The notes beneath the pieces are model-generated. The model was not told where the DNA came from. It worked only from the letters and a program-made list of their open reading frames with translations, and did no database searches. Source: Diphasiastrum complanatum (taxonomy: Eukaryota; Streptophyta; Lycopodiopsida; Lycopodiales; Lycopodiaceae). Taken from it: a stretch of 64,000 bases of DNA. Positions 51,519 to 62,995 of the stretch are shown here, in pieces (positions within the stretch are counted from its first letter, which is position 1; the number at the start of each line of letters is the position of its first letter). Position numbers and translations under genes: made by a program. Location: the NCBI GenBank assembly GCA_029204225.1, contig CM055109.1:40692603-40756602 (forward strand), in the 5' to 3' direction.

Positions 51519-54500
51519 ATGTGTCCATCCTTCCATCGCTGGTTGAAACACAAGAGATACGAGGACGAGACAACAATGGTAGATGGAGGATCGGGTGTCA
51601 ATTTGATCTCCACTACTTTGTATGAAAAATGGGGTTTGCAAGGGTTGAAGCCGGCAAGATTCGCCATCAAGCTAGTAGATCAATTCTGTGTGAAACCAAA
51701 AGGTGTAGTTGCCGATATCCCCGTAAAGATAGAAGGCATGTAGTTTGTGACTACTTTTGTAGTCATGGATATACCTGAATCTCCAGCTGCATACCGTGTT
51801 TTACTGGGAAGACCATGGCTGAGGATTGCGCAAGTAGTACACAATTGGGATACGGAAAAACTCACCTTCAGGAACAGAGAACATGCTGTAAAGGTTGATC
51901 CAACCACATGGGCAGTGAGACCTATTGCACCCAAAGCTGATGATGGATCATCTACGACAGATCACACAATTGATCGGCCAAGGCCAGCCAAGGGAGGTCA
52001 CTATGATTCCGAGATGGATGCCGTAAGATGGATAGATGCATTAGCAACTATTGACTACCGGACATGTCAATATGAATCAAATCCGGAACCCAGTACATCC
52101 TCACCCAAGTGTTACGCTATGGACACACCAATCACATTTGGGATGAATATGATAAACATAGCATGGTTGTCAGTGGAGCCTATTGAGAACCCAATGGACA
52201 ATGATCTAGTCGCTTGGCAATATGCTATATCTTATAATAAGGAGATTGAGCTGACTGATGAACAGGTCCTACACCACATGGACCCAGATCGTTACGAAAC
52301 CAAGAAAGTACCAGCTCAACCACCGCAAAAGTCTGCTATGGCAAAAATATCAAGGATCGATCCACACAAGGCACTTGCAAATAAGAAGAATCAGTTGAAG
52401 CAAATAGGTGATCCGATTGGGTGATCTATCCGAAGAGGCGATAGCTACAGTGGATGTTGATATTTGAAACCACGAGGCGAATGTCACGGTAGTCCCACTG
52501 AAAGACAACAAGGATGAACCCACCAAAATGACAAAAAAGTGCAAAAAAAAGGTGTTGGACTCTTTGAAGTCAATCAAGATAGACTCAGATACAACGTCAT
52601 CTTCTACACAAGTGATAGAAAATCAAAAAATGACCAGTCGGACTAAGAACAATATGCTGAAGAAGAAATCTCGATGAGTGCCAGTCCACGAGATGCTTGA
52701 GACTTTCAAGAATTATACCTTGAACGACGTGGTAATCATGATGCCGCAAGCCTAGAGGGAATCTGATTAAAGTTAGGCACCAGCAAAACAAGTCTTTGAG
52801 GGACCTGCGTGAACACGGTCGATGAATCTTGTCGAGCTAAGTGAAGAAGAAAAGATAGTGCATGTGGGAGAGCAATTAGCACCCACATAGTTCAAAAGAC
52901 TACAATCATTGTTGGTGGAGTATAAAGACCATTTTGCTTGGAGTTGTAGTGACCGGAAGGGCATTCCACCAACAATAGTCCAACGCACCATACCCTTGGT
53001 GGACGGAGCAGTTTCCAAGGTAAGCCGTTATTACCGCTGCAACCCGAATTATACTGAGCTGATCAAGCAAGAGTTGCAGAAGCTGATGGATGCAAATTTC
53101 ATCTATGAAATCGAACACACGAAATGGGTATCACCGATAGTTATAGTACCCAAGAAGAACGGCAAAATGCGGATTTGTGTGAATCTGAAGGCACTAAATG
53201 CAGTTACCAAAAAGGATCATTTTTCTCTACCATTTACAAAAAGTGTCCTCGACAGAGTAGTTGGCACTGAAGCCCACTGTTTTCTAGACGGCTTTAGCGG
53301 CTACAACCAGGTGAAGGTAGCCCCCTAGGACTAGCACAAGACAGTGTTTGCCACAGAATGGGAAACCTATGCCTATAAAGTGATGCCATTTGGACTTTGC
53401 AATACCCCAAGCAGTCATGCAGGTAGCATTCAAAGATTATTTGCAAAAATTTCTGGAAATTTTCTTGGATGATCTGTGCGTGCATGGACCAGATTCAGAA
53501 CACTTATCCAATTTGGAGAAGGTGCTACAAAAATGCCGCAAATACCAGATCTCCCTGAATCCAAAAAAATGTCAATTCTGGGTGGCGCATGGCTTGATAC
53601 TCGACCATATAGTGTCAAGACACGGGATCGCCACAGATCTATCAAAGATCAGGATCATTGTTGATCTACCAACACTAGGGACGATCCGCGAGGTCTACAT
53701 TTTCATGGGTCATGCTAACTATTATAGGATCTTCATTCTTGATTTTGCAGAGTTAGCTCGACCAATTTACAAACTCACGACGGATCCACATTGGAACGAG
53801 GAAGCCCTAAAGGCTTTCCAGAAGCTTAAGGATGCATTGGTTTCAGCACCAATCTTACGCCCACCCAATTGGCCCATTGAGTTTCACATGCATATAGACG
53901 CATCGAAGTATGCAGTTGGAGCAGTCTTAACCCAGCCAGGTGAACACAAAAAAAAATTTCCAATCCGTTTTGCAAGCTAACAGCTCAGTGATACTGAAAT
54001 GAACTATTCAACCAAAGAGCGAGAAGCACTGGCAATGATTTATGTGGTTAAGAAATTTTGACACTACCTGATGGCCACAGATTTTTCTTTTTATACGGAC
54101 CATCAACCCTTGCTCTATCTCGTTAATAAAACTTGCAACACCGGAAGTATCACCAGATGGCTACTTCTATTGTTGGAATTTGATTTTTGGATAGTAGTTC
54201 GCAAGGAAAAACATCACTACATGACAGATCATGTGTCACGAATCAAGGGAAAGAAGATTGCAATCCAACCCGACGATGAGCTGGCAGATGCTGTTTTATT
54301 TACATGGACACAGTACCAGAATGGGCTGCCGACATTGTTGAATATCTAATGTGGGGCCAACCATACAAATCACTACCAAAGACAGAACAACGGAAATTGA
54401 TCTTGAAGGCTAGACCTTATCAGTTGATTGTCGGCTAGTTGTATCGAAGAGGACCAGACGGAATTCTTCGATGGTGTATTCTTCCTCATGAGGCCACCCA

Positions 54501-55572
54501 GATATTTCGCTTTCACATGAAGGCATGGGTGGAGGCCATTTTGCATCTGACATTATAGTTTGCAAGATCCTGCAATCAGGATGTTGGTGGCCAACGATTC
54601 ATAAGGATACGGAGGAATACTTGAAAAAGTGCGATGTGTGCCAAAGGGTGAGAAGGCCAACAAGATTGAACTATGACCTACTGCACCCAGTCTTAGCCCA
54701 AGCACCATTTGAAAAGTGGGGATTGGATTACATCGGTCCAATTCACCCTGCAGCAAGGAGTTCTCAGGTTCGATACATAATCGTAGCCATAGACTACCTC
54801 ACTAAGTGGGTCGAAGCCAAGGCAGTAAGAGTAGCTGATGCTAGGACCACTGCCAAGTTCCTTTATGAAAATATCATAGTGCGCTTTGGATGTTTGGTAG
54901 AGCTAGTCAGCGATCCTGGAAGTCATTTCATCAATGAGACCATCAAGGTCATCTTGGAAGAATTTTTCGTGATCCACATAACCAGTATGCCTTATTATCC
55001 TTGTGGTAATGGACAAGCAGAATCATCCAATAAGATCCTATATAGTGTGCTCACGAAAACAATTGAAGCTAGTAGATCAGTTTGGGAACACAAGTTGCAT
55101 GCTGCATTGTGGGCATTCAGGACAACATATAAAGGAAGCACTGATCAAACACCCTTCCAGTTGGTATATGGTCAGGATGTTGTGATGCTAGTAGAGTTTT
55201 TAGTTCCTTCATTAAGGATTGCCACCATGCAACGTCTTAATGAGTCCAAATCTCTACAACTACGCCACGAAGCTCTGCATAAACTCTGTGAAACACGCTT
55301 ACTAGCTGTGCATGCACTTGCAGCTGAAAAAGAAAAGACGCAAAGCATGGCATGATTGCAGATTACAAAAGAAGGATCTTCGTTCCGGAAATTGGGTCAT
55401 GATGTATAAAACCAAGGTGATCAAGGGAAAGTTAAAATTCACAGGCGAAGTTCCTTATCGGATCAAGAAAATTCTTAATCATAGAACTGTGAATTTAGAA
55501 AAGCTAGATGGGACACCATTCGATACACCCATCAACGGTAGCCGGTTGCACAAGTACTGGCCACCACAGTAA
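51519..55572 (+). pseudogene. Gypsy-A pol: protease, RT, RNase H, integrase
   Basis: Domains in order. Protease at 51570-51900 (TTMVDGGSGVNLISTTLYEK), broken by TAG at 51741. Linker to 52900 with stops. RT 52909-53560: YRCNPNYTELIKQELQKLMD, SPIVIVPKKNGKMRICVNLK, HCFLDGFSGYNQVKVAP; two TAG codons at 53326-53334 replace family Glu and Gln, and a frameshift near 53395 follows. The active site reads FLDDLCVHG, with LDD at 53465-53473. RNase H 53870-54250 (HMHIDASKYAVGAVLTQ, FYTDHQPLLYLVNKTC), broken by TAA at 53978 and TGA near 54060. Integrase 54515-55355 has the HHCC zinc module (GGHFAS to KKCDVCQ) and catalytic D, D, E in GLDYIGP, VSDPGSHF and GNGQAESSNK. It ends INGSRLHKYWPPQ at 55572. No gag precedes it, so the element is 5'-truncated. 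Confidence 0.92.
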
Positions 55573-56304
55573 GAGAGATCCAGATTGGTGATGGCACGTT
55601 ACGAAAAGCTATTCAGCTAAACCATCACCACTAGATCTAGGAAGATCAAGCCAAATCAAGCTAGTTCCATCAAGATTCGGCCAGATCTAGCAAGATCGGA
55701 GAAATTGATCAGAATCCAAGGAGGATCCAGATCCAGATAGGATCAAGAAGAAAGCAGATCATCAGATTGACTGATGGATCTGTTACCAAGTATCCATCAG
55801 AATTTTCAGAGAACTACCAACAGTCATATCAAGCCTAGATGAAGCTGATTACCAGTTTTCAAAGGTTTAAAAATCAGAAAATCTCAAGTTCTCGTCAAAA
55901 AACACTCTAAAAGAGCATTTTTTTCATGATTTTTTGAGATCCCTTGGGAGATAGCTCTTGAAACTTGGACAGTCACCAGATCTAACCCAGATGCATCCAT
56001 GAAAATCTCTACGAGAGTTCTTGATGGAGGAATCACCATTTTTTAGTGTGTGCGAGGGTTCCCAGAAGCTGAATTTTCAGAACCCTCGCAAAGCATCAAG
56101 ATCATCTTACCAACCCTCGCAAGTGCCTAAATGGAATTAGAGCAGTAAAATTAGCCTGCCTACATGGTCTGATCTTGAAAATCCAATCACAAGAACAAGT
56201 TGTGCGAGAGATCACTTTCTGCGAGAGTTCAACCCTCGCAGACAGCCTGAACCCTCGCAGAAGCTTTGCATAGCAGTCAAATCACCTTCTGAACTCTCGC
56301 AGAC
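55262..56304 (+). repeat. Left arm of large inverted repeat
   Basis: The sequence from the end of integrase through the spacer is matched in reverse complement by 58614-59672. Examples: CCGGTTGCACAAGTACTGGCC against its complement near 59390-59412, and GTCAAATCACCTTCTGAACT at 56276-56295 against 58616-58640. Arms are about 1.05 kb and diverged by small gaps and substitutions. Confidence 0.88.
55990..56304 (+). repeat. Motif array in Gypsy-A spacer
   Basis: About ten GCGAGRGTT motifs in both orientations between pol and the downstream ORF. One pair, TCTGCGAGAGTTC then AACCCTCGCAGA at 56218-56242, forms a near-perfect hairpin with one mismatch. Confidence 0.82.
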
Positions 56305-56320
56305 TTCCCTGAGGTCTTAG

Positions 56321-57758
56321 AATTTTGTGAAGAAGGTGTCTGCCAAACTTTGGGTGGAACTAAGCAAGGGAAAGTGGATTTCTCTTAATACGCACTCTAA
56401 AATCCGCTATAAGGAGGTCAAAGCCCTACAAGATGAAAAGCTCGTCTTGTTAGCTCAACCTGCACCAAACTCATGGCCACTCTCTCAATCAGAAATGAAT
56501 CTTCTTTGGCATCAAGTGCAGGTTTATAGCCAAATCTTAAATAGCTACCAAGTAGAGTTCAACAAATATCGGGCAAGCGCAACTCACGAGCTCACCCAGG
56601 CCAAACAAGCCCTCAAGGCTTGTGAAAAATTCATGGAAACAAAGGCCCAGCCCACCCCCGTGGCGAATCCACCACCACTTAATTTTGACGCTGCACAGGC
56701 TAGTACCAACCAAGACCAAAGCCAGCAGGCAGCAGGGGGATTCACCCAAGATCAAGGGTCCGAAGGCCAAGACCAAGGACAAACGGATACGGCTGCTGAG
56801 ACACGAGACCAGGGCCAAGGGGGATTCACCCAAGATCAAGGATCCGAAGGCCAAGATCAAGGATCCGAAGGCCAAGACCAAGGACAAACTAAATACGGTT
56901 GCTGAGACGTAAGACCAGGGCCAAGGTGCAGATACCAGCCAAAGCCAAGCCACATCATCCAGAGGTTCGCGCACGATATTTGTCAGCCGGGCCTTCCGAA
57001 GACCAAAGTCCATGGAGGAGAAAATCAACAAATTCCTATCAAAGTCCCCCCACGAGTCATCAAGTGACAACTGGCAGATATTGTTTTCAACTCAGACAAT
57101 AAAGGACAAAGAATTGCAGGCATTACCCGCCCTCCAACGACAACCAGAGTGGCATCAACAGTTGTTTGAAAGAGACCCTGCGACCATCAGGGCCTATGTG
57201 ATGAGTCCGCAAAAATTACGGTTGAACGTGCACTTCCTGCCATGTACACGACGATCCAAATGGGCGGAATGCGGCACCCCTCTGGACAAGATTGCACTGC
57301 AAAATTTTAGTTGGCCAATCATACCATCAGAATATGGGTGGACTATGGATGTTCATGCCAGAAGGGCTCTCACCACGTTCGCAAATCAATATATCAATTG
57401 TCCTGATCCAACAGTCCGTGCGATAGCCACTTACGTCCGGGATTTAGAACATTTAATGGGCATTGAAACAAAATGGGATGATTTTCATCCCTCAATATTC
57501 TTTGATCCTAATAAGGCGCTAGCTTCCGACAAAGTCGAAGATCAGCTGCCAGTCGCTCGTGTATATTATCGAGCTGCATTCCTTGGAGATCCCTGGACGC
57601 GCCGATTCCAAGCATGGGTCGAGCAAAAATGGCTGACAGGAGTCCACAAGTCCTTCCACACGTCCAAGGACTTGAAGAAACTGGACCGTCTCAACTTCAT
57701 GGAAGAAGTTACGGGCTACCTAGTCCACCAGAGGCGAGCAAAGCGGACGCTATACTAA
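56321..57758 (+). pseudogene. Extra ORF between Gypsy-A pol and 3' LTR, unrecognised
   Basis: Two open blocks. The first (56321-56905) has no ATG before 56495; it is followed by a Gln/Gly/Asp-rich repeat in which GGFTQDQGSEGQDQG occurs twice and GSEGQDQ three times. It stops at 56903. The second, in another frame from ATG 57012 to 57758, is 248 codons and reads as a normal folded protein: PEWHQQLFERDPATIRAYVM, PIIPSEYGWTMDVHARRALT, GDPWTRRFQAWVEQKWLTG. The two may be one protein split by a frameshift. It matches no Gypsy gag, pol or known envelope motif, and no membrane segment is evident. It ends 37 bp before the 3' LTR, so it occupies the slot of extra ORFs known from some plant LTR elements. 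Confidence 0.55.
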
Positions 57759-57794
57759 ACCGACAGAGTGCCCACTACTTCAGGCCGTGGGTCC

Positions 57795-58613
57795 TGTTGG
57801 GGGTATTCCCAACAAAGTGTAAATAAATAAAATCGTCCAATAAAATGTGTTGCGAGGGCATGGCATCCTGCGCGTATAAGCCCATGGCCCAATGAGCACG
57901 CAAGCCAAAGTGTAAATAAAATAAAATAGACTTGGGCCTTTGTAACTAAAATAAAACTTGAGACCCAAAGTCAATTTTAAACTTAGAGTTTACTTTTTAG
58001 AATTGGGTCCAATTTTGGACTCACATGAATCTTGTGATTTCCAGTGTACTTTTTGTGGACCCTTGGATCAAGTTGGGTCCAAGATGAATGGATAGGATCA
58101 ATGTGAATATTAGCCAATAGGATTGAGGGGCAAGGGCCTTACCCAATTTATAAAAAGGCACCATTTGTACACTATTTGCAATTGCTTAATAGAGAGGAGG
58201 AGACTCTACTATTTTGAGAGCTCAAGCATCCTCATTTTCTAATCAATCTTGCTTATGCTATTGTTGTGTTTGCTTGTTCTTTTTATTTCTTCCATGCTTT
58301 TTGTTTGTGATTAGTTAAGGTTTCTCCATAAGCAATGACATTGAGCATTTGAGCTAACCTTGTCTCTCTCTCTTTCTCTCTTCTCTTCTCTCTTCCTCTT
58401 CTTGTCTATCCTTTTCCTTCACCCAAAAGCATGATGAATGTTATTGTAGAAGAGTAGAGTTAAAGGAGGGTAGTGTTAGTGGTGAATAGAGTTAAGGGAG
58501 AGAGTAGAAAACTAACTAAAAATAGCATCTATGCATAGTTAAGTACCTATCCAGTGATCTAACCCTTGTTGACAGGCATGAGGGCTATACTACGCAAGAT
58601 CTTTGACCCTACA
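57795..58613 (+). repeat. Gypsy-A 3' LTR
   Basis: 819 bp from TGTTGGGGGTATTCCCAACA to GACCCTACA. The first 20 bp form a hairpin (TGTTGGG, six-base loop, CCCAACA). The right half matches the Gypsy LTR at 13794-14142 in reverse complement. No primer-binding site follows, so it is a 3' LTR. Flanking five-base words (GGTCC and ATGAG) do not match, arguing against a solo LTR insertion here. Confidence 0.8.
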
Positions 58614-59672
58614 ATGAGAGTTCAGAAGGTGATTTGACTACCCTGCAAAGGTTCTACGAGAGTTCAGACAGTTTGCGAGGGTTCAATCCTCGCAGGGAGT
58701 AAATGATCGCACAACTTGCTCTTGTGGTTAGATTTTCAAGATCAGACCATGTAGATAGGCTAATTTCACTGTTCTGATTTCATTTATGCCCCTTGCAAAG
58801 GTTGATCTGATGATCTCAATGCTCTGGGGAGGTTATGAATATTATGCTTCTTGGAACTCTCGCATACACTAAAAAATGATGTTTTTTCTATTAGTAACTC
58901 TCGCAAAGATTTTCATGGATGCATCTGGGTTAGATCTAGTGACTATGAAAAAAAAAAGCTCTTTTAGAGTGTTTTTTGACGAGATCTTGAGATTCTCTGA
59001 TTCTTAACTATTACAAATTGATAATCTACTACATCCATGTTAGATCTGACTGTTACTAACTCTCTAGAAGTTTTGATAGATATTTGGTAGCAGATCCATC
59101 AGCTCTGAGTGAATTTGGTCTTTATTTTGTCATAGTTAATGAAACCAAGGTCTCTGATCTGCAAATTGGGGGCCTTATTGGTGTAATCTGATGATCTGCT
59201 TCCCTCTTGATTCTATGTAGATCTGGATTCCTCTTGGATCTTGTTGGATCTTCCCTAATCTAGCCATATCTGGCTGAATCTTGATGGATCTAGCTTGATT
59301 TGGCTTGATCTTCCTGGATTTACTTGTGATGAACAGATAAACTTTTCGTGACATGCCATCACCAACTTGGATCTGTCTCACTACGGTGGCCAATACTTGT
59401 GCAACCGGCTACCGTTGATGGGTGTGTTGAAAGGTGTCCCATCTAGCTTCTACAGATTCACGGCTCCATGATTAGAAATTTCTTTGATCCAATAAGGACC
59501 TTCGTCTGTGAATTTTAATTTCTCCTTGATCACCTTGGTTTTATACATCATGACTAGATCTCCGAAATGAAGATCCTTCTTTTGTAACATGCGATCATGC
59601 TATGCTTTGCGTCTTTCCTTTTCAACTGTCAGTGCATGCACACAGAGCTTATGTAGAGCTTCGTGGCGTAAT
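58614..59672 (-). pseudogene. Inverted Gypsy pol end and spacer array (right arm)
   Basis: On the minus strand, 59672-59390 encodes the end of a Gypsy integrase (KKDLHFGDLVMMYKTKVIKE, then TPINGSRLHKYWPP), then 59390-58614 is the spacer with GCGAGRGTT motifs, including TGCGAGG and CCTCGCA at 58674-58694. It abuts the 3' LTR of the opposite element directly. It is the second half of the inverted repeat with 55262-56304. Confidence 0.85.
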
Positions 59673-59689
59673 TACCTGACGCTATACCT

Positions 59690-60203
59690 ATGGCTGCAAG
59701 GGCGGTCTCAATGATGTGCACCTTGTGTGTTGCTCCCTAAAAGGTGATATAAAATTTGGATTTCTCTTCCTTCCACATACTGAAGGCAAGAGTGATGAAA
59801 TCCATGTTGATTCTGCCAGAAAGGGCCTCTCTCATGAATACCCATTGCAGTGAGCAGAGTCTCCGCAAGGGTCATCCACTGAGTGACCATACTTGTGCTA
59901 GGAAGGATCATGATATCCGTTGCAAATGGGGACATCACGATGGATAGTATAACGCAGAGACTGGGAAGTATCTGTAGAAGACATGATGAGCAGAAAGGAA
60001 ATGTAAGATGCATGAAAGTATATCATAAAGTAGTTCAGGAAGTTTGGAAGGCTTTGGTCGCGAAAAAAATTTGCAAGAGCTTCGCTAGCACAAGTGAGGA
60101 ATGAATCGAATTCAGCCAACTCATAGGTGAATCTGGTGGGTGCATTACACTGAATACTAGTTTGGCTGATTAGTTCAGAACCAAAATTTGCAGGCATGTA
60201 CAA
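59690..60203 (-). pseudogene. Unrecognised retroelement ORF family, copy b
   Basis: Minus-strand reading from about ATG 60191 (MPANFGSELISQTS, then FTYELAEFDSFLTCASEALA) with a stop near 59898. After a frame change it continues MVTQWMTLAETLLTAMGI and, after another, INMDFITLAFSMWKEEKSKF with a stop, then HKVHIIETALAAI. Blocks match the ORF at 4396-5970. It lies just after (minus strand) the spacer array 60220-60570, in the same slot as the unrelated ORF 56321-57758 of Gypsy-A. Confidence 0.6.
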
Positions 60204-60219
60204 TATTGTGGAAAATAGG

Positions 60220-60570
60220 CTATAAAAATTCTGGCGAAGGTTTCTGGGGATCTGAACCTATCAAGCGAATGTTTTTCAGGGCTGGCGAAGGATGAACCTT
60301 TGCCCAAGAGGGTCCTTTGCCCAGATAATATCATAAATGCATTTTTCAAGATCTAAGTCTGTGGTCAACCTAATTTTGACATTTTAAAATCATCTAGCAG
60401 GTCAGCAAAGGTTCATAATGAGGGTAAGGTGGTCGGTGAAGGTTTCCAAAATGGCATATTGATGATCATTCGACTAGCTCAAAAAATGGATTTTTTCTGG
60501 GAAAAGAACCTTCGCCCAACTCAATTTAGATATATCTGAAGTGGATGTACAGTCTGGAGGTTCAACGAAG
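60220..60570 (-). repeat. Variant motif array (GGCGAAGGTT / AACCTTCGCC)
   Basis: Motifs in both orientations, for example GGCGAAGGTTT at 60233, GGCGAAGGATGAACCTTTGCC at 60284-60304 (hairpin with one mismatch), AAAGGTTC near 60407, GAAGGTTTCC near 60440, GAACCTTCGCCC near 60508 and ACGAAGGTTTC near 60564. Placement between a pol end and an ORF is the same as in Gypsy-A, but the motif differs. From 60570 to 60800 the sequence is low-complexity T/A-rich. Confidence 0.75.
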
Positions 60571-60799
60571 GTTTCTGATACTGTATAGGCCAAATCTGAC
60601 TAAAACAATGATTTTTTAAGTCATTTTTTTATCAAAAATACTGTTCTTCCTTTTTTCCATGTGCTGATGACTTTTTTGACTTTTGCTCATCAGTCTTTTT
60701 TCAACTTTTTTTTTTCCCCGTCTTTTTCACACAAAAAACTGAACAAATGAAATATTGAAAAACAACAAATTAAAAAACAAATAAATTTAAAAAATCCTT

Positions 60800-61050
60800 G
60801 AGATCAGTCTTGTTGATCTGGTGGAGCCGGTTGCCAAAACTTGCGTAATCGGCTGCCATTCACCGGAGTATCAAATCTTTTTCCATCCAAGTGCTCAAGA
60901 ATTACTGCACCCATAGTTCAAGATTTCCTTCACTTTATATGGGCCTTCACAGGTAAACTTCAATTTTTCCCTTGATCAGCTTGGTTTTGTACATCAATGC
61001 AAGATCTCCTGCTTTCAAATCCTTTTTGTGCAATCACTCGCATGTACACT
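60800..61050 (-). pseudogene. Gypsy-C integrase C-terminal end
   Basis: Minus-strand text DLALMYKTKLIKGKIEVY, then a frame break, then MAADYASFGNRLHQ corresponds to the final residues of Gypsy integrase (compare 55380-55572). It is more diverged than the copy at 59390-59672 and is cut at about 61050 by Copia-4 sequence. Confidence 0.7.
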
Positions 61051-61061
61051 TTGCAAGTACA

Positions 61062-62995
61062 AAGTCCAATGGAGGTGCCACCATGTTTGTTACATTTATT
61101 GATGATTACTCAAGGTTTTGTTGGGTTTTCTTGCTTACATCTAAAGCACAAGTGTTTGAAAGTTTTCTAAAGTTCAAAACCTTTGTTGAAAAGCATCATG
61201 ATCACAAAAATCAAGGCTTTTAGGAGTGATAATAGTGGAGACTATATCTCCAATACATTTAAGGATTTTTGTGATTAAGAAGGGATTAAAAAGGAATTAT
61301 CTTGTCCTTATATTCCTCGACAAAATCGGGTAGCCGAGAGGAGGAATAGGACACTATGTGAATGTTCTAAAGCTTTCAGGATTGATGCATGTCTACCAAA
61401 GACTTTTTGGGGAGAAGCCCTCACTTGTGCTAACCATTTGATGAATAGAGTTCCATGTAGCTCTATTGACAACAAAACATCATTTGAAGTCTTGAATGGG
61501 AGGAAGCCCAATCTCAAGGACTTAATGGTGTTTGGATGCATTTTCTATGTGCATACACCTTTGGAGACGAGGACCAAGGAAGATCCATCATCAATCAAAG
61601 GGATCATCCTTGGGTATGGCAATGCAGGGCAAAGGATAGAAGGTATACATTCCATCTTCAAACAAGTTTTTGGTTTCTAGAGATGTCATATTTGATGAGA
61701 GTAAGATGCATAATCTTGTTGATGTCTCAATCAAATCACCTATCAAGAGGGGAGGTGGCCGAGGATCACGACAATCTTAATCTTGAGGAGGGGCAAGTGC
61801 CAAGTGTACCAATCACTCCAAGGAGGTCGTCAAAGGGTAGGAATGGAGCCAATGAGGCACACATACCACACAAGGGCAAGCAAGCCGAGGGTAATCCGTC
61901 TTCGTCCTTTGCACTCATTTCAAGTTTTGAAGAACCTTCATGTGTAGAAGATGCATTAAGTTCCAAAGAGTGGTTCAAGCAATGTTAGATGAATACAATG
62001 CTTTGATGGAAAATGGCACATGTTGATAGACCACTAAAGAATGTGATTGGATGTAAATGATTTTCAAGCTAAAAATCAACATGGATGGAAGTGTAAACAA
62101 GCACAAGGCAAGGTTAGCCGACAAAGGATATGCGTAATTTAGGGGAATAGACCTATGAAGAAACATTTGTATCGTGGCCAGATGGTCACCATTAGGTTAC
62201 TCCTAGCACTTGCTTCGCATTTTGATTGGATGTTTTTCCAAATGGATGTTTCTAATGCATTCCTTAATGTTATTTGGATGACGTCTTCATGGAGCAGCCC
62301 CAAGGCTTCATCAAGCTCGGCATGGAAGGTAAAGTATGTCACCTTCAAAGGATGGCTTGAAGCAAGCATCAAGGTTTTGGAATTCAAGACTCAATGATTT
62401 TCTAGTTTCTATTGGATTCACTCAAAGTGAGTATAATCCAAGCTTGTACATAAAGTTTGATATAAGTGGCATTGTAATTTTATTGATTCATTTAGATGAA
62501 ATCATACTTAGTGGGTGATAACATTGATGGCATAGAGAAAACCAAGAAAGATCTATCTCTAGAGTTTAAGATGGTAGATCTTGGTCAGCTTCACTTTATA
62601 TTCGGCATAGAAGTACTTAGAGGTTCATATTTGTTCTTCATTAGTCAATCTACGTATGCTCAAAGTTTTCTCAATAAATCTAAGATGCAAGATTGCAAGC
62701 GTATTGAAACACCAATGGATCAAGATGTAAAAGTGCTCAATAAAAGTGATGAAGCATCCTTCATGGACATCACTCTTTATAGGCAACTTATAGGCTCCTT
62801 AATGTGGATCACCATAATTGGGCCTGATCTATGCTTTAGTGGTGTTGTAGGCTAAGTCAATATATGCAAGATCCATTGATCATACATTGGAAAGTGCAAA
62901 AAGGATTTTGAGACACCTCTTGGGTACGCTAGATCATGACTATAGAGATGATATTATTGATTTGCATGTCTTAGTGACTCGGATTTTGCAGGTGA
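61062..62995 (+). pseudogene. Copia-4 integrase, RT and RNase H start
   Basis: Integrase core starts at GGATMFVTFIDDYSRFCWVF (catalytic Asp at 61101-61106). An extra A in an A run near 61207 shifts the frame before RSDNSGDYISNTFKDFCD, which is followed by a stop and then RQNRVAERRNRTL. Post-integrase text LKDLMVFGCIFYVHTPLE follows. RT from about 61990 has stops; INMDGSVNKHKARLADKGY and FFQMDVSNAFLNV are recognisable. The active site reads LIHLDEIILSG at 62482-62510, so the family YVDD is now HLDE. The connection FKMVDLGQLHFIFGIEV and SAKRILRHLLGTLDHD follow, and RNase H is cut after SDFAGDE near 62995. Gag, protease and both LTRs are missing. Confidence 0.88.

Noticed and set aside
57795-58613. 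Solo LTR insertion between the inverted arms
   Set aside because: The flanking five-base words differ and the LTR fits as the 3' LTR of the plus-strand element.
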